Shown: positions 52,357 through 62,089, counted from the first letter of the stretch. The stretch is DNA of 64,000 bases from Palleronia marisminoris (GCF_900172315.1 NZ_FWFV01000002.1:62001-126000), one strand, 5' to 3'. The notes: generated from the sequence alone by a model not told the origin. Translations and numbers: made by a program.

Positions 52357-53577
52357 ATGCCAGCCAATCGCCATGCCGTTTTCCTAGACAGAACGACCCC
52401 GCCCCACATCGCCTCCATGATCCTGCTGACATCGGTGTCGGCACTGGGGATGAACCTGTTCTTGCCCTCGCTTCCGGGCATGGCCGAGTTTTTCGACGCG
52501 CCCTACGAGGTGATCCAGCTGTCCGTCGCCGGCTACCTCGGTGTGAACGCGCTGCTGCAGATCATCATCGGCCCCCTGTCGGACCAGTTCGGACGCCGCC
52601 GGGTGATGCTGGGTGCGACGGCGATCTTCGTCGTGGCGACGATAGGTTGCCTGTTCAGCACCAATGTCTGGGTCTTCCTGACATTTCGCATGATACAGGC
52701 GGCAATCGTCGCCGGACTGGTCCTGCCGCGGGCGGCGATCCGCGACCTCTATACCCAGGACGAGAGCGCCTCGATGATGGGGTACGTTACCATGGGGATG
52801 TCGCTGGCACCGATGCTCGCGCCGGCCCTTGGCGGGGTGCTGGACCAGGCCTTCGGATGGCACGCCAGCTTCGTGGTCTATCTTCTGGTGGGCATCGGCG
52901 CTTTCGCCCTGACCTATTACGACATGGGCGAGACCGCCGCTGCGGCCACCAGCAACTTCCGCGGGCAGTTGAAGGCCTATCCGGAACTTCTCACCTCGCC
53001 CCGGTTCTGGGGCTACGCGGCGACGGCGGCATTCTCGTCCGGCGCGTTCTTCGCCTACCTTGGCGGCGCCCCCTACGTCGGCTCCGAGGTGTTCCAGTTG
53101 AGCCCGTCCGTCCTCGGCATCTATTTCGGGGCGCCGGCCGTCGGGTATTTCGTCGGGAACTTCATCACGGCGCGGTTTTCCGTCCGGATGGGAACCAACC
53201 GGATGGTCCTTTACGGGTCCGTCGTCTCTGCGATCGGTCTGGGGACAGCCTGTCTGCTGTCGCTGGCCGACCTCGAATCGCCTGCGGTGTTCTTCGGCTT
53301 CATGACCTTCGTCGGGCTGGGCAACGGCCTGGTGATCCCGAACGCGACGGCGGGGATGCTGTCGGTCCGCCCGCACCTGGCGGGCACCGCCTCGGGGCTG
53401 GGCGGCGCGATCATGATCGGAGGGGGCGCGGCGCTGTCGGTGCTGGCGGGCATCCTGCTGGCGGGCCAGTCCAGCGCCCTGCCCCTCACCGCGCTGATGA
53501 CTTTCAGCTCGATCCTTGCCGTGGCCGCGATCCTGTTCGTCCTGCGCCGCGAGGCACGCCTGCGCGCGCGGGGCTGA
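52357..53577 (+). CDS. Bcr/CflA-family multidrug exporter (MFS)
   Basis: A 406-residue 12-helix major facilitator protein. The family pattern is clear: NLFLPSLPGMAEFF near residue 30, the motif A segment GPLSDQFGRRRVMLGA and the RMIQAAIVAGLVLPRAAIRDLY block. DHA1-type proton antiporters of this subgroup export drugs such as bicyclomycin or chloramphenicol, or natural metabolites; the substrate here is unknown. Divergent from pccB with 120 bases between. Confidence 0.88.
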   Translation: MPANRHAVFLDRTTPPHIASMILLTSVSALGMNLFLPSLPGMAEFFDAPYEVIQLSVAGYLGVNALLQIIIGPLSDQFGRRRVMLGATAIFVVATIGCLFSTNVWVFLTFRMIQAAIVAGLVLPRAAIRDLYTQDESASMMGYVTMGMSLAPMLAPALGGVLDQAFGWHASFVVYLLVGIGAFALTYYDMGETAAAATSNFRGQLKAYPELLTSPRFWGYAATAAFSSGAFFAYLGGAPYVGSEVFQLSPSVLGIYFGAPAVGYFVGNFITARFSVRMGTNRMVLYGSVVSAIGLGTACLLSLADLESPAVFFGFMTFVGLGNGLVIPNATAGMLSVRPHLAGTASGLGGAIMIGGGAALSVLAGILLAGQSSALPLTALMTFSSILAVAAILFVLRREARLRARG

Positions 53578-53586
53578 CGCGCAAGC

Positions 53587-54159
53587 TCAGTGAATTTCGG
53601 GTGCGTATTTCAGGATGACCGGGACCACGAGGTCTTCCTCGTCGGTCAGGTGCCGGTCCAGGAAGTCGCCGAACCCCGAAAGCTGCTCGTCGAGCGCACC
53701 GGCCGCCACCTTGGGATCCTTCTCCGACAGTCCCCGAAGCATCGCGTTCGTGCCCTCGGCCAGGTCGTTCAGATGCCCGTCGAGGGCATGGTGGTCGGCG
53801 TCGAGGATCACGAAGCCCCGTTCGAGCCGCTGATCCAGGCTGGTCAGCACCGGGAAATAGTGATGATCCTCAATCGAGTGGTGGCCGTGCAGCTCCTGCA
53901 GGAAGAACTGCGCCATCCGGGCGGTGTTGCGGCCGTATTGTTCGCCGTCCTGCTGCCCGTCGAGATAGCTGCGCGTGCCGGCCTGCAGCTTTTCGAGGAT
54001 CTCGCGGAACATCAGGTGCCGCTGCAGCCAGAACCGCGTCAGGGGCGAGAAGTTCGGATGCGCTTCCCACGTTCCGCGGGGAAGCTCGGCCACCAGGACG
54101 CGCAGGGCATCGGGAAGGCCGTCGCGGCGCTCGAGCGCCAGGATTTCGTCTTCGGTCAT
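53587..54159 (-). CDS. Hemerythrin-domain protein
   Basis: A 190-residue four-helix protein with the di-iron ligand pattern HGHHSIEDHHYFPVL, DADHHALDGHL and FLDRHLTDEEDLVVPVIL. Hemerythrin-like domains bind oxygen or nitric oxide, or sense them. ATG 54159 (MTEDEILALERRD) is chosen. It is divergent from thpR with 62 bases between starts and alone in its transcript. Confidence 0.88.
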   Translation of the reverse strand: MTEDEILALERRDGLPDALRVLVAELPRGTWEAHPNFSPLTRFWLQRHLMFREILEKLQAGTRSYLDGQQDGEQYGRNTARMAQFFLQELHGHHSIEDHHYFPVLTSLDQRLERGFVILDADHHALDGHLNDLAEGTNAMLRGLSEKDPKVAAGALDEQLSGFGDFLDRHLTDEEDLVVPVILKYAPEIH

Positions 54160-54221
54160 GCGGGCCGATATAGGTGTCGGCCCCCTTCCCGTCACCCCGC
54201 CTCGGCCTTAGATCGGGGGCC

Positions 54222-54764
54222 ATGCGCGCATTTCTCGCCCTGACGCCGCCCGACGCCCTTGTCGATGCCCTTTCAGCCCTCCTCTCGGCCCTGAATTGCG
54301 GTCGCCACGTGGATGACGACGACCTGCACCTGACGCTCGCGTTCTTTCCCGAGGTGACGCTGGCAGAATTGGAAGAGCTGAACCTCACGCTCGAGATGAT
54401 GCGGCCGGGTGCTGTTCCGCTTCATGTGACGGGGCTTGGCACGTTCGGCAGCAGCGACCCGCGCTCGCTTCACGCCGCGGTCGCGCCCGATCCCGCGCTG
54501 ATGTACCTCCAGAAGAAGGTCGAGACCGCCGCCCGCCGGTCGGGCATCGACCTGCCCCACCGGCGCTTCGTTCCGCATATCACGCTCGCGCGGTTCCCGA
54601 ACCGGATGCCGCCCGAGGATCACGCCAGGATCGGGCGCTTCCTCGAGGCGCGGGGAAACTTCCGGTTCGATCCCGTGGCGGTGGACGAGGTCGCGCTGAT
54701 CCAGTCCACGCTGGGTCCCGACGGCGCACGCTACGACCTGCTGGAAAGCTACCCGATCGCGTGA
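54222..54764 (+). CDS. thpR: RNA 2',3'-cyclic phosphodiesterase
   Basis: A 180-residue 2H phosphoesterase with both HxTx signatures: HLTLAFFPEV near residue 36 and HITLARFPN near 122. ThpR (LigT) hydrolyses 2',3'-cyclic phosphate ends on RNA. ATG 54222 (MRAFLALTPP) matches the usual start. A GGCGCC-GTGG-GGCGCC hairpin lies just after the stop in the convergent gap. Confidence 0.92.
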   Translation: MRAFLALTPPDALVDALSALLSALNCGRHVDDDDLHLTLAFFPEVTLAELEELNLTLEMMRPGAVPLHVTGLGTFGSSDPRSLHAAVAPDPALMYLQKKVETAARRSGIDLPHRRFVPHITLARFPNRMPPEDHARIGRFLEARGNFRFDPVAVDEVALIQSTLGPDGARYDLLESYPIA

Positions 54765-54794
54765 ACGAGGCGCCGTGGGGCGCCCCGTGCGGGG

Positions 54795-55598
54795 TCAGAG
54801 TTCGCCAGGCTCGTACCAGTCGCCCACGAGAACCTCGGTTTCCGCATCCGTCTCGGCCAGGAGGTCGACAAGCTCCTGCGGATCCTGAGTGCCGCCGTCC
54901 CGACCGCGGTAGTGGTAGGGATACACGTAGGTCGGGGCGAACGCGGCGATGGCGTCGGCGGCCTGCTCGACATCCATCGTGAAGGGCAGGTTCATCGAGA
55001 CGAACGCCAGGAAGATATCCTCGAGCGCGCGCATCTCGTCGGTGCCCTCGGTATCGCCCGAGATGTAGATGCGGCGGCCGCCGATCTCGAACACATAGCC
55101 GTTGTCGCGCCCCTCGGGGTGGAAGTCTTGCCGCCCCTCGGTGATGTTGTAGGCGGGGACCGCCTCGATCATCAGGCCCGAAACGTCGATCGTCTCGCCA
55201 TTCCCTACCTGCTGCGCCTTCGCCTGCAGTTCCGCGGGCAGCATGTCGTACACGGCCGGGTTGGTCAGAAGCTGCGTCTTGCCGACGGCCAGGGCCTGCA
55301 ACGTCTCGGCATCGTAGTGGTCGCCATGCTCGTGGGTGACGAGGATCAGGTCCGGCTCGGGCAGGCCTTCGTAGTTGGACGCCCCGCCGACCGGATCGAC
55401 GTAGATCACGCCGGAAGGTGTCTCCATCACCAAGCTGGCGTGGCTGATCGGATGCACCGTGAGCGGACCGGCCTCGGTCTCGAATGTGCGCGCGCCGCCG
55501 TCCTGGGTGCCGGCATCCTGGGCGAAGGCCGCGAGCGGAAGGCATGTCATGGCGCCGAGCGTGGCGCCGGTGGCGAGAAAGCTGCGTCTGGTGGTCAT
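54795..55598 (-). CDS. Exported metallo-beta-lactamase-fold hydrolase (UlaG-like)
   Basis: A 267-residue protein with a twin-arginine-type signal (TTRRSFLATGATLGAM) and cleavage near AAFAQD. The metal motif THEHGDHYD near residue 90 and later SGDTEG mark the MBL fold; the sequence is close to the UlaG/YcjY-like group of secreted or cytoplasmic lactonases and phosphodiesterases. Being in the periplasm with unknown substrate, it cannot be named further. GGAGAGA precedes the start. Confidence 0.85.
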   Translation of the reverse strand: MTTRRSFLATGATLGAMTCLPLAAFAQDAGTQDGGARTFETEAGPLTVHPISHASLVMETPSGVIYVDPVGGASNYEGLPEPDLILVTHEHGDHYDAETLQALAVGKTQLLTNPAVYDMLPAELQAKAQQVGNGETIDVSGLMIEAVPAYNITEGRQDFHPEGRDNGYVFEIGGRRIYISGDTEGTDEMRALEDIFLAFVSMNLPFTMDVEQAADAIAAFAPTYVYPYHYRGRDGGTQDPQELVDLLAETDAETEVLVGDWYEPGEL

Positions 55599-55780
55599 CG
55601 GTCTCTCCTTTCGGGGCGGTTGATCTCGGAACGAGACTTAGCCCGATGGTGCGCAGCTTCATCTGCACCGCCGAGGAGCGCGCGGGGCGGGCTGGCAGCC
55701 TTGCCGTTTCCGGCATCGCCCCCCGCGATCGACGACGATCGCATCTGTCTTTGCCAGCGATTTCGCGGCAGATTGCCGGC

Positions 55781-56362
55781 ATGACGCCCGACAGCTTCCT
55801 CACCTTCGTTCTCTTCGCCGCCGTCGCCACCGGGACGCCCGGACCGAACAACCTGATGGTCATGGCCTCGGGCGCGAATTTCGGGCTGCGGCGCACGCTT
55901 CCCCACATCATGGGCATCGCCTTGGGATTCGCGGTGATGATCGCGCTGGTCGCTGCAGGCATGGCACGGATTTTCGAGCTGCTCCCATGGCTCGAATTGA
56001 CGCTGATGGCGCTGTCGGCTGTGTTCCTGCTCTATCTCGCGTGGAAGATCGCCACCGCCGCACCGCCCGAGGCGCACCGCCCGCAGGGGCGCCCCCTGAC
56101 GTTCCTGCAGGCCGCCGGGTTCCAGTGGATCAACCCGAAGGCCTGGGCGATCGCGCTGACCACCGTCGCGATCTATGTCGAGCCGTCCCGCGCGCTGCCT
56201 GCCGCACTTGTCTTCGCGACCGTGGCCCTGCCGCTCGTCACGCTCTGGACCGTCGTGGGCGAAGGAATCGGGCGGATTCTGCGGACGCCGCGCGCCCTTC
56301 GGGTGTTCAACGTCGCAATGGCGGCCGTGCTTGTCGGCACGATGATCCCCGCATTCGTCTGA
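55781..56362 (+). CDS. LysE/RhtB-family amino acid exporter
   Basis: A 193-residue six-helix membrane protein with the family signature ATGTPGPNNLMVMASGANFGLRR at residues about 15-37 and QWINPKAWAIALTT mid-chain. LysE-type proteins export basic or neutral amino acids. ATG 55781 (MTPDSFLTF) is the family start. No LysR-type regulator is adjacent. Confidence 0.88.
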   Translation: MTPDSFLTFVLFAAVATGTPGPNNLMVMASGANFGLRRTLPHIMGIALGFAVMIALVAAGMARIFELLPWLELTLMALSAVFLLYLAWKIATAAPPEAHRPQGRPLTFLQAAGFQWINPKAWAIALTTVAIYVEPSRALPAALVFATVALPLVTLWTVVGEGIGRILRTPRALRVFNVAMAAVLVGTMIPAFV

Positions 56363-56448
56363 TCTGCGCTTCGTGATCCGGCGGGACGTGACAAGGGGGT
56401 GACAAGGGGATAAGGGGGCCGCAACACGCCCTCGCCGGAGCCGAGCCC

Positions 56449-57918
56449 ATGCCCGCGATGCCCCCCGCCCACCCGTTCGACGACGACAAGCTCCGCGAGG
56501 AATGCGGTGTCTTCGGCGTGACCGGCGTGGCCGACGCCGCGAATTTCGTCGCCCTCGGGCTGCACGCGTTGCAGCACCGCGGGCAAGAGGCTGGCGGCAT
56601 CGTTAGCCACGACCCCGAGCATGGCTTCAACTCGGCCCGCCGCTTCGGCTATGTCCGCGACAACTTCACCAAGCAGTCGCTGATGGACACGCTGCCGGGG
56701 CCGCTGGCGATCGGCCACGTGCGCTATTCCACCGCCGGCGCGAAGGGAAACACGCAGATCCGCGATGTGCAGCCGTTCTTCGGCGAGTTCTCGATGGGCG
56801 GTGCCGCCATCGCCCACAACGGCAACATCGTGAATGCCGACGCCCTGCGGCGCGAGCTGATCGACCGCGGCTCGATCTTCCAGAGCTCCAGCGACAGCGA
56901 GTGCATCATTCACCTGATGGCCCGCTCGCTGCAGCAGAAGGTTCCCGCGCGGATGCAGGACGCCTTGCGCCGGGTCGAGGGGGCGTTCTCGGTCGTCGCG
57001 ATGACCCGCACAAAGCTGATCGGCGTGCGCGACCCGTTGGGGGTTCGTCCGCTGGTGCTGGGCAAGCTGGGCGACGATGGCTGGGTCCTGTCGTCCGAGA
57101 CCTGCGCCCTCGACATCATCGGGGCCGAATTCATCCGCGAGGTCGAACCGGGCGAGATGGTTGTGATCGAGAACGGCGAGGTTGCCTCGCACAGCCCGTT
57201 CGCGCCGCAAAAGCCCCGCTTCTGCATCTTCGAGCACGTCTATTTCTCGCGGCCCGATTCAATCCTGGGCGGCCGGTCCGTCTACGAGACGCGCCACCAG
57301 ATCGGCGTCGAACTGGCGCGCGAGGCCCCGGTCGAGGCCGACCTCGTCTGCCCCGTCCCCGATTCCGGCACGCCCGCGGCCATCGGCTACAGCCAGGAAA
57401 GCGGGATCCCCTACGCCATGGGGATCATCCGCAACCAGTACATGGGCCGGACCTTCATCGAGCCGACCGAGCAGATTCGCAACATGGGCGTCCGTTTGAA
57501 GCTGAACGTCAACCGCGCGCTGATCCGCGGCAAGCGCATCGTGCTGGTCGACGATTCGGTGGTGCGTGGCACGACGACGGTGAAGATCCGCGAGATGTTG
57601 CTGGATGCCGGCGCCGCGGCCGTCCATTTCCGCATTGCGAGCCCGCCGACCGCGTGGCCCTGCTTCTACGGCGTGGACACGCCCGACCGCGAGAAACTGC
57701 TCGCTGCGACCATGTCCGAGGCCGAGATGGAGGCGCATCTGCGCGTGGATTCGCTGCGCTTCATCTCGCTCGACGGGCTCTACCGCGCCGTGGGCGAAGC
57801 GAACGGGCGCAACGCCGCCCAGCCGCAACATTGCGATGCCTGCTTCTCGGGCGACTACCCGATCTCGCCCAGCGACCGGATCGAGAAGGGCTTCCGCCTG
57901 AAGGAAGCCGCCGAGTAG
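56449..57918 (+). CDS. purF: Amidophosphoribosyltransferase
   Basis: A 489-residue glutamine PRPP amidotransferase, first step of purine synthesis. The catalytic cysteine is in REECGVFGV at residue 19, preceded by an 18-residue propeptide that must be removed to expose it. Ntn-hydrolase blocks LQHRGQEAGGIV, GHVRYSTAG and AHNGNIVN follow, then the PRPP loop VLVDDSVVRGTT near residue 365 in the type I phosphoribosyltransferase domain. Cysteines in the C-terminal half could suit the iron-sulphur cluster of the Bacillus-type enzyme. A bidirectional terminator lies after it. Confidence 0.95.
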   Translation: MPAMPPAHPFDDDKLREECGVFGVTGVADAANFVALGLHALQHRGQEAGGIVSHDPEHGFNSARRFGYVRDNFTKQSLMDTLPGPLAIGHVRYSTAGAKGNTQIRDVQPFFGEFSMGGAAIAHNGNIVNADALRRELIDRGSIFQSSSDSECIIHLMARSLQQKVPARMQDALRRVEGAFSVVAMTRTKLIGVRDPLGVRPLVLGKLGDDGWVLSSETCALDIIGAEFIREVEPGEMVVIENGEVASHSPFAPQKPRFCIFEHVYFSRPDSILGGRSVYETRHQIGVELAREAPVEADLVCPVPDSGTPAAIGYSQESGIPYAMGIIRNQYMGRTFIEPTEQIRNMGVRLKLNVNRALIRGKRIVLVDDSVVRGTTTVKIREMLLDAGAAAVHFRIASPPTAWPCFYGVDTPDREKLLAATMSEAEMEAHLRVDSLRFISLDGLYRAVGEANGRNAAQPQHCDACFSGDYPISPSDRIEKGFRLKEAAE

Positions 57919-57926
57919 GCCGAATG

Positions 57927-57958
57927 AAAAACGCCGCCCCCGAAGGGACGGCGTTGTT
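57927..57958. terminator. Bidirectional terminator between purF and bioY
   Basis: AACGCCG (57930-57936) pairs with CGGCGTT (57949-57955) with extra CCC/GGG pairing inside. Read leftward the stem is followed by TTTTTC, a good terminator for bioY; read rightward only GTTGTTGCTT follows, weaker for purF. Confidence 0.7.
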
Positions 57959-57978
57959 GCTTGCGGCCTGAAGGTCGT

Positions 57979-58557
57979 TCAGCGCGACAGCGCCGACCGA
58001 CCACCCGCCACGACCAGCACAGCCAGCACGGCCTTGACCGCGTCGCCGATCAGGAACGGCTGCATCCATCCCGCCCAAAGCGCCGAGGCCGAGCTAGCGG
58101 CCCATCCCGCTTCGACACCGAGGCCCGAGGCCACCGCATAGGGCCAGGCCAGACCCGGCATGTACAGCACCGCGGCCGCCACGAGCGCAGCGGTCAGCAT
58201 GCCTGCCTTGCCGGCCCGCGCGCCAAGTCCGGCGACCCAGGCCATCATGACGAAGCCGATCAGGAAGCCACCAGTCGGCCCGGCGATGTAGGCAAGCCCC
58301 GCACCGCCATTCGCGAAGACCGGCAGGCCCATGGCACCTTCGGCCAGGTAGGTCAGCAGCGTCACGGCAGCGAGCCGCGAGCCCATCGACAGCCCGACGG
58401 CGATGATCGCCGCACCCTGGAGCGTCATCGGCACGGGCCACATCGGCACCGAAACCTGCGCGGCCAGCGCGATCAGCACCGTCCCGGCCAGTACCAGCGC
58501 GGCCTGCTGCCACATGGCAAGGTCGCGACCGCGAAGAAGAGGGGTGTCGTAGGTCAT
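57979..58557 (-). CDS. bioY: Biotin transporter substrate-binding membrane component
   Basis: A 192-residue six-helix S-component with BioY signatures: QVSVPMWPVPMTLQGAAIIAVG near residue 35, YLAEGAMGLPVFANGGAGLAYIAGPTGGFLIGF near 70-100. BioY takes up biotin alone or with an ECF module; no bioM or bioN is adjacent. Biotin is needed by pyruvate and propionyl-CoA carboxylases in this window. GGAG precedes ATG 58557, and just upstream an inverted repeat AAACC-GGT-GGTTT (58568-58580) could be a regulatory site; no BioR-type TTATAGATAA box is seen. Confidence 0.9.
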   Translation of the reverse strand: MTYDTPLLRGRDLAMWQQAALVLAGTVLIALAAQVSVPMWPVPMTLQGAAIIAVGLSMGSRLAAVTLLTYLAEGAMGLPVFANGGAGLAYIAGPTGGFLIGFVMMAWVAGLGARAGKAGMLTAALVAAAVLYMPGLAWPYAVASGLGVEAGWAASSASALWAGWMQPFLIGDAVKAVLAVLVVAGGRSALSR

Positions 58558-58653
58558 GTCGAACTCCAAACCGGTGGTTTCATCCGTTCTCCACGCGCGG
58601 CTGCGCGTCGTCAAGCACTTGCCAATCCGCGGGCGGGCGCGCAAACCCGCGCC

Positions 58654-59295
58654 ATGACCAAGCTTGCCCTGATCACCGGCGCCTCCCGCGGGCTCGGCGC
58701 CGCGCTTGCCACCGCGCTGGCGCCCACGCATCACATCGTCGCCGTCGCGCGCACGACCGGCGCGCTCGAGGAGCTGGACGACCGCATCCAGGCCGCCGGC
58801 GGCACAGCGACGCTGGCGCCGATGGACGTCACGAACGCAGACGCGATGGCGCATCTGTGCCGCGACATCTACGACCGCTGGGGTCACGTGGACCTTTGGC
58901 TGCACACCGCCATCCACGCCGCCCCCCTGAGCCCGACCGCGCATATCGCCCCCAAGGACTGGGACAAGAGCTTCGCGATCAACGCCACCGCCACGCACAC
59001 CCTGATCCGCATGGTCGAGCCGCTGCTGCTGTCGGCACCGGCGGGACAGGCGGTCTTCTTCGACGACCCTCGTGCCGGAGAGAAGTTCTTCGGCAGCTAC
59101 GGGGCCACCAAGGCGGCGCAGATGTCCCTGGCGCGCAGCTGGCAGGCTGAAACCGTGAATACCGGCCCGAAGGTCTCGATCCTCGAGCCGCGCCCGCTGC
59201 CCACGGCGACGCGCGCGCGGTTCTTCCCGGGCGAGGATCGCGCTCCGCTGAACGATCCGGCGGAAGAGGCCGGGCGGCTCGTCGCCCAACTCTGA
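58654..59295 (+). CDS. Short-chain dehydrogenase/reductase
   Basis: A 213-residue classical SDR with the cofactor motif TGASRGLGAALA at the N-terminus, NATATH in the NAG position and YGATKAA for catalytic Tyr and Lys. The usual serine position before Tyr reads FFDDPRAGEKFFGS, so the serine is displaced or absent. Substrate is unknown; the C-terminal EPRPLPTATRARFFPGED resembles a YciK-like subgroup. Confidence 0.82.
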   Translation: MTKLALITGASRGLGAALATALAPTHHIVAVARTTGALEELDDRIQAAGGTATLAPMDVTNADAMAHLCRDIYDRWGHVDLWLHTAIHAAPLSPTAHIAPKDWDKSFAINATATHTLIRMVEPLLLSAPAGQAVFFDDPRAGEKFFGSYGATKAAQMSLARSWQAETVNTGPKVSILEPRPLPTATRARFFPGEDRAPLNDPAEEAGRLVAQL

Positions 59296-59396
59296 GCGTG
59301 CTCCCGTAATCCTGCTGCAACGCCCCGGGCCGGTCGTTGCGGGACCGCTTGCCGCTTGCCCCGGGCGCCCCTAGACAGGCGAAAAGGGCAGGCATC

Positions 59397-60179
59397 ATGC
59401 GCATTCTCATCACCAACGACGACGGCATCGCGGCGCCGGGGCTCTCCGTCCTGCATGAGATCGCGACCGAGATCGCCGGGCCGGGTGGCGAGGTCTGGAC
59501 CGTCGCCCCAGCCTTCGAACAATCGGGCGTCGGCCACTGCATCTCCTACGCGCGGCCGGCCATGGTGCAAGAGCTCGACCCCCGGCGCTTCGCGGTCGAG
59601 GGATCGCCTGCCGATTGCGTGCTTGCCGCGCTGTTCGACATCCTGCCGGGGCGACCCGACCTGCTGCTCTCCGGCGTGAACCGGGGCAACAACGCGGCCG
59701 AGAACGTGCTCTATTCGGGCACCGTCGGCGGCGCGATGGAGGGGGCGCTTCAGCACGTCCGCTCGATCGCGCTCAGCCAGTATTTCGGGCCCGAGAACGC
59801 GCAGCTCGACGACCCGTTCGAGGCCGCGCGCGCCACCGGCGTCGAAACGGTCCGCCGCCTGATCGAGCGCGCCACGTGGGACAGCGAGGACTACCGCCTG
59901 TTCTACAACGTCAACTTCCCGCCCCTTCCCGCCGCAGAAGTGAGGGGCCGCAAGGTCACCCACCAGGGCTGGCGGCAGGATTCCGGGCACGGGATGACAC
60001 CGCATGTCTCGCCCTCGGGGCGGCGGTTCCTCTATGTTACCGGCGGACCCCAGCAGACCCCGACGGCCGCGGGCACGGATGCCGCAGCGGCGCTGGACGG
60101 CTACGTGGCGATCACCCCGATGCGCGCGGATCTGACGGCGCATGACCTCGTCACCTCCCTGGCAGAGCGGCTCGAATGA
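59397..60179 (+). CDS. surE: 5'/3'-nucleotidase SurE
   Basis: A 260-residue SurE phosphatase opening [16 protein letters not shown], with metal-binding NDD, the [13 protein letters not shown] loop and [25 protein letters not shown]. It dephosphorylates nucleoside monophosphates and is linked to survival in stationary phase. It starts the surE-pcm-nlpD group; its end overlaps pcm in an ATGA. Confidence 0.94.
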   Translation: MRILITNDDGIAAPGLSVLHEIATEIAGPGGEVWTVAPAFEQSGVGHCISYARPAMVQELDPRRFAVEGSPADCVLAALFDILPGRPDLLLSGVNRGNNAAENVLYSGTVGGAMEGALQHVRSIALSQYFGPENAQLDDPFEAARATGVETVRRLIERATWDSEDYRLFYNVNFPPLPAAEVRGRKVTHQGWRQDSGHGMTPHVSPSGRRFLYVTGGPQQTPTAAGTDAAAALDGYVAITPMRADLTAHDLVTSLAERLE

Positions 60180-60817
60180 CCTTCGACGCCGAAACGCGCA
60201 TGCAGCTGCTCTTCGCCCTGCGGTCCAAGGGCGTGACCGAGCATCGCGTGCTCGACGCGATGGAGCGGGTGGATCGTGGCCTCTTCGTCCGGGGCATCTT
60301 CGCCGACCGCTCATACGACGACATGCCGTTGCCGATCGAATGCGGGCAGACGATCTCGCAGCCGTCGGTCGTCGGGTTGATGACCCAGGCACTGGATGTC
60401 AGCCCGCGGGACAAGGTGCTCGAGATCGGGACCGGCTCGGGCTACCAGGCGGCGGTCCTGAGCCATCTTGCGCGCCGGGTCTACACGATGGACCGGCATC
60501 GCCGCCTGGTCCGGGCCGCGCGCGAGGTGCTGGAAAGCCTCGACATCGCGAATGTCACGGTGATCTCGGGCGACGGGGGGCACGGGCTGCCCGAACAATC
60601 CCCCTTCGACCGCATTCTTGTGACCGCAGCCGCCGAGGATCCGCCTCCCGCCCTATTGGCGCAACTGCGCGAGGGCGGTATCATGGTCGTGCCGGTAGGA
60701 CAGTCGGACCACGTCCAGACCCTTCTGAAGGTCACGCGCCACGCGGACGGGTTCGACTACGAAGAGCTTCGTCCGGTCAGGTTCGTTCCGCTTGTCGAGG
60801 GGATGGGCGACGACTAG
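60176..60817 (+). CDS. pcm: Protein-L-isoaspartate O-methyltransferase
   Basis: A 213-residue methyltransferase with the Pcm signatures [17 protein letters not shown] and the SAM motif [19 protein letters not shown], plus VTAAAEDPP. It methylates damaged isoaspartyl residues to start their repair. The start overlaps the surE stop by 4 bases, as in enterobacteria. Confidence 0.94.
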   Translation: MTFDAETRMQLLFALRSKGVTEHRVLDAMERVDRGLFVRGIFADRSYDDMPLPIECGQTISQPSVVGLMTQALDVSPRDKVLEIGTGSGYQAAVLSHLARRVYTMDRHRRLVRAAREVLESLDIANVTVISGDGGHGLPEQSPFDRILVTAAAEDPPPALLAQLREGGIMVVPVGQSDHVQTLLKVTRHADGFDYEELRPVRFVPLVEGMGDD

Positions 60818-60882
60818 GCCGGGAAAATTGGATCGGGTGAGCGTCCGCCAAGAGGCGTCGCCCCGAATGTGAGGACGAGCAG

Positions 60883-62055
60883 ATGACCCGCCAGTATACC
60901 GGGGCCCTGCCCCTGATCGCCGCCGGCCTGTCGCTGGCAGCCTGCGCGCCATCGGGATGGGACGTGGACCTGCGAGACCGCATCGGCGCCCCGTTCGGCA
61001 CCAGTTCGGCCGTGATGGGCAGCGTGCCCGCGAGACCCGACGCGGACAATCGCGGGGTGATCTCGTATCCCGACTACCAGGTCGCCGTTGCGCGCCGCGA
61101 CGACACGGTCGGCAGGATCGCGCAGCGCGTGGGGCTGCCGACCGACGAGCTTGCCACCTATAACGGCCTGCCGCCGAACGAAACGCTACGCGAAGGCGAG
61201 TTGATCGCCCTGCCCCGCCGCGTGGCCGAACCCTCGCCCGCGACCGGCGCCCCGCGAAGCGGGCCGGTCCTGCCCGCCGCGCAACCGATCGCGACCACGA
61301 CCCTCGAGAACCGGGCGGAGGCCGCCATCGACCGCGGCGCCACGGTAACCCCGGCGGTTCCGTCCCTACCCGATGGCGGCCAGCCGGTCCGGCACCGGGT
61401 CGAGGCCGGCGAGACAGCGTTCTCGATTTCGCGGCGCTACGGCGTGCCGGTCCAGGCGCTGGCCGAGTGGAACGGCCTCGACGAGCAGATGACGGTGCGC
61501 CGCGGCGCGGTCCTGCTGGTGCCCGCGGTCGCGACCCGGACCGCCCCGGCCGAAGCGACCAGCCGCCCCGGCGAAGGCACGCTCGCACCGCCGCCGCCAT
61601 CGGCCTCGGAGCCGCTGCCCGACGAAGAGGCGACGCAGGCCCCGCCGAAGGAGACGCCGGCTTCGCCCACCCTGTCGCAACAGGCGACCGAGGCATCCTC
61701 GTCCTCCGGCCGGTTCGCCTACCCGGTGCAGGGTCGGGTGATCCGCGCCTATTCGAAGGGCAAGAACGACGGCATCGACATCGCCGCCGCGCCCGGAACT
61801 ACGGTCAACGCCGCAGCCGACGGGACCGTCGCCGCGATCACGCGCGACACCGACCAGATCCCGATCCTTGTCTTGCGGCACCCGAACAACGTGCTGACGG
61901 TCTATGCCGGAGTCGACAACATCGCGGTCGAGAAGGGCGACAGCGTCACGCGCGGCCAGTCCATCGCCCGGATCCGTGCTGGCGATGCGGCGGCTTTGCA
62001 TTTCGAGGTGCGCGAAGGCTTCGAAAGCGTCGACCCGTCGACCTACCTGGACTGA
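60883..62055 (+). CDS. nlpD: NlpD-like lipoprotein with two LysM and a degenerate M23 domain
   Basis: A 390-residue lipoprotein (signal ending SLAAC, Cys21). Two LysM peptidoglycan-binding modules lie at about residues 65-112 (DTVGRIAQRVGLPTDELATYNGL) and 168-213 (AGETAFSISRRYGVPVQALAEWNGL), separated by Pro/Ala-rich linkers, then an M23/LytM domain from about 283. In that domain the metal ligands are largely missing: the HxxxD site reads NDGID and the second histidine region reads YAGVDN, leaving only LHFEVR. It is therefore likely a non-enzymatic amidase activator like E. coli NlpD. Context surE-pcm-nlpD supports this. Confidence 0.88.
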   Translation: MTRQYTGALPLIAAGLSLAACAPSGWDVDLRDRIGAPFGTSSAVMGSVPARPDADNRGVISYPDYQVAVARRDDTVGRIAQRVGLPTDELATYNGLPPNETLREGELIALPRRVAEPSPATGAPRSGPVLPAAQPIATTTLENRAEAAIDRGATVTPAVPSLPDGGQPVRHRVEAGETAFSISRRYGVPVQALAEWNGLDEQMTVRRGAVLLVPAVATRTAPAEATSRPGEGTLAPPPPSASEPLPDEEATQAPPKETPASPTLSQQATEASSSSGRFAYPVQGRVIRAYSKGKNDGIDIAAAPGTTVNAAADGTVAAITRDTDQIPILVLRHPNNVLTVYAGVDNIAVEKGDSVTRGQSIARIRAGDAAALHFEVREGFESVDPSTYLD

Positions 62056-62089
62056 TCGGCGGCTGGCGCGCCCGCCTCGATCGCGGGAA

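Noticed and set aside
54769-54784. GGCGCC-GTGG-GGCGCC as terminator of thpR
   Set aside because: The hairpin is real but short and without a T-run in either direction, so not listed as a terminator.
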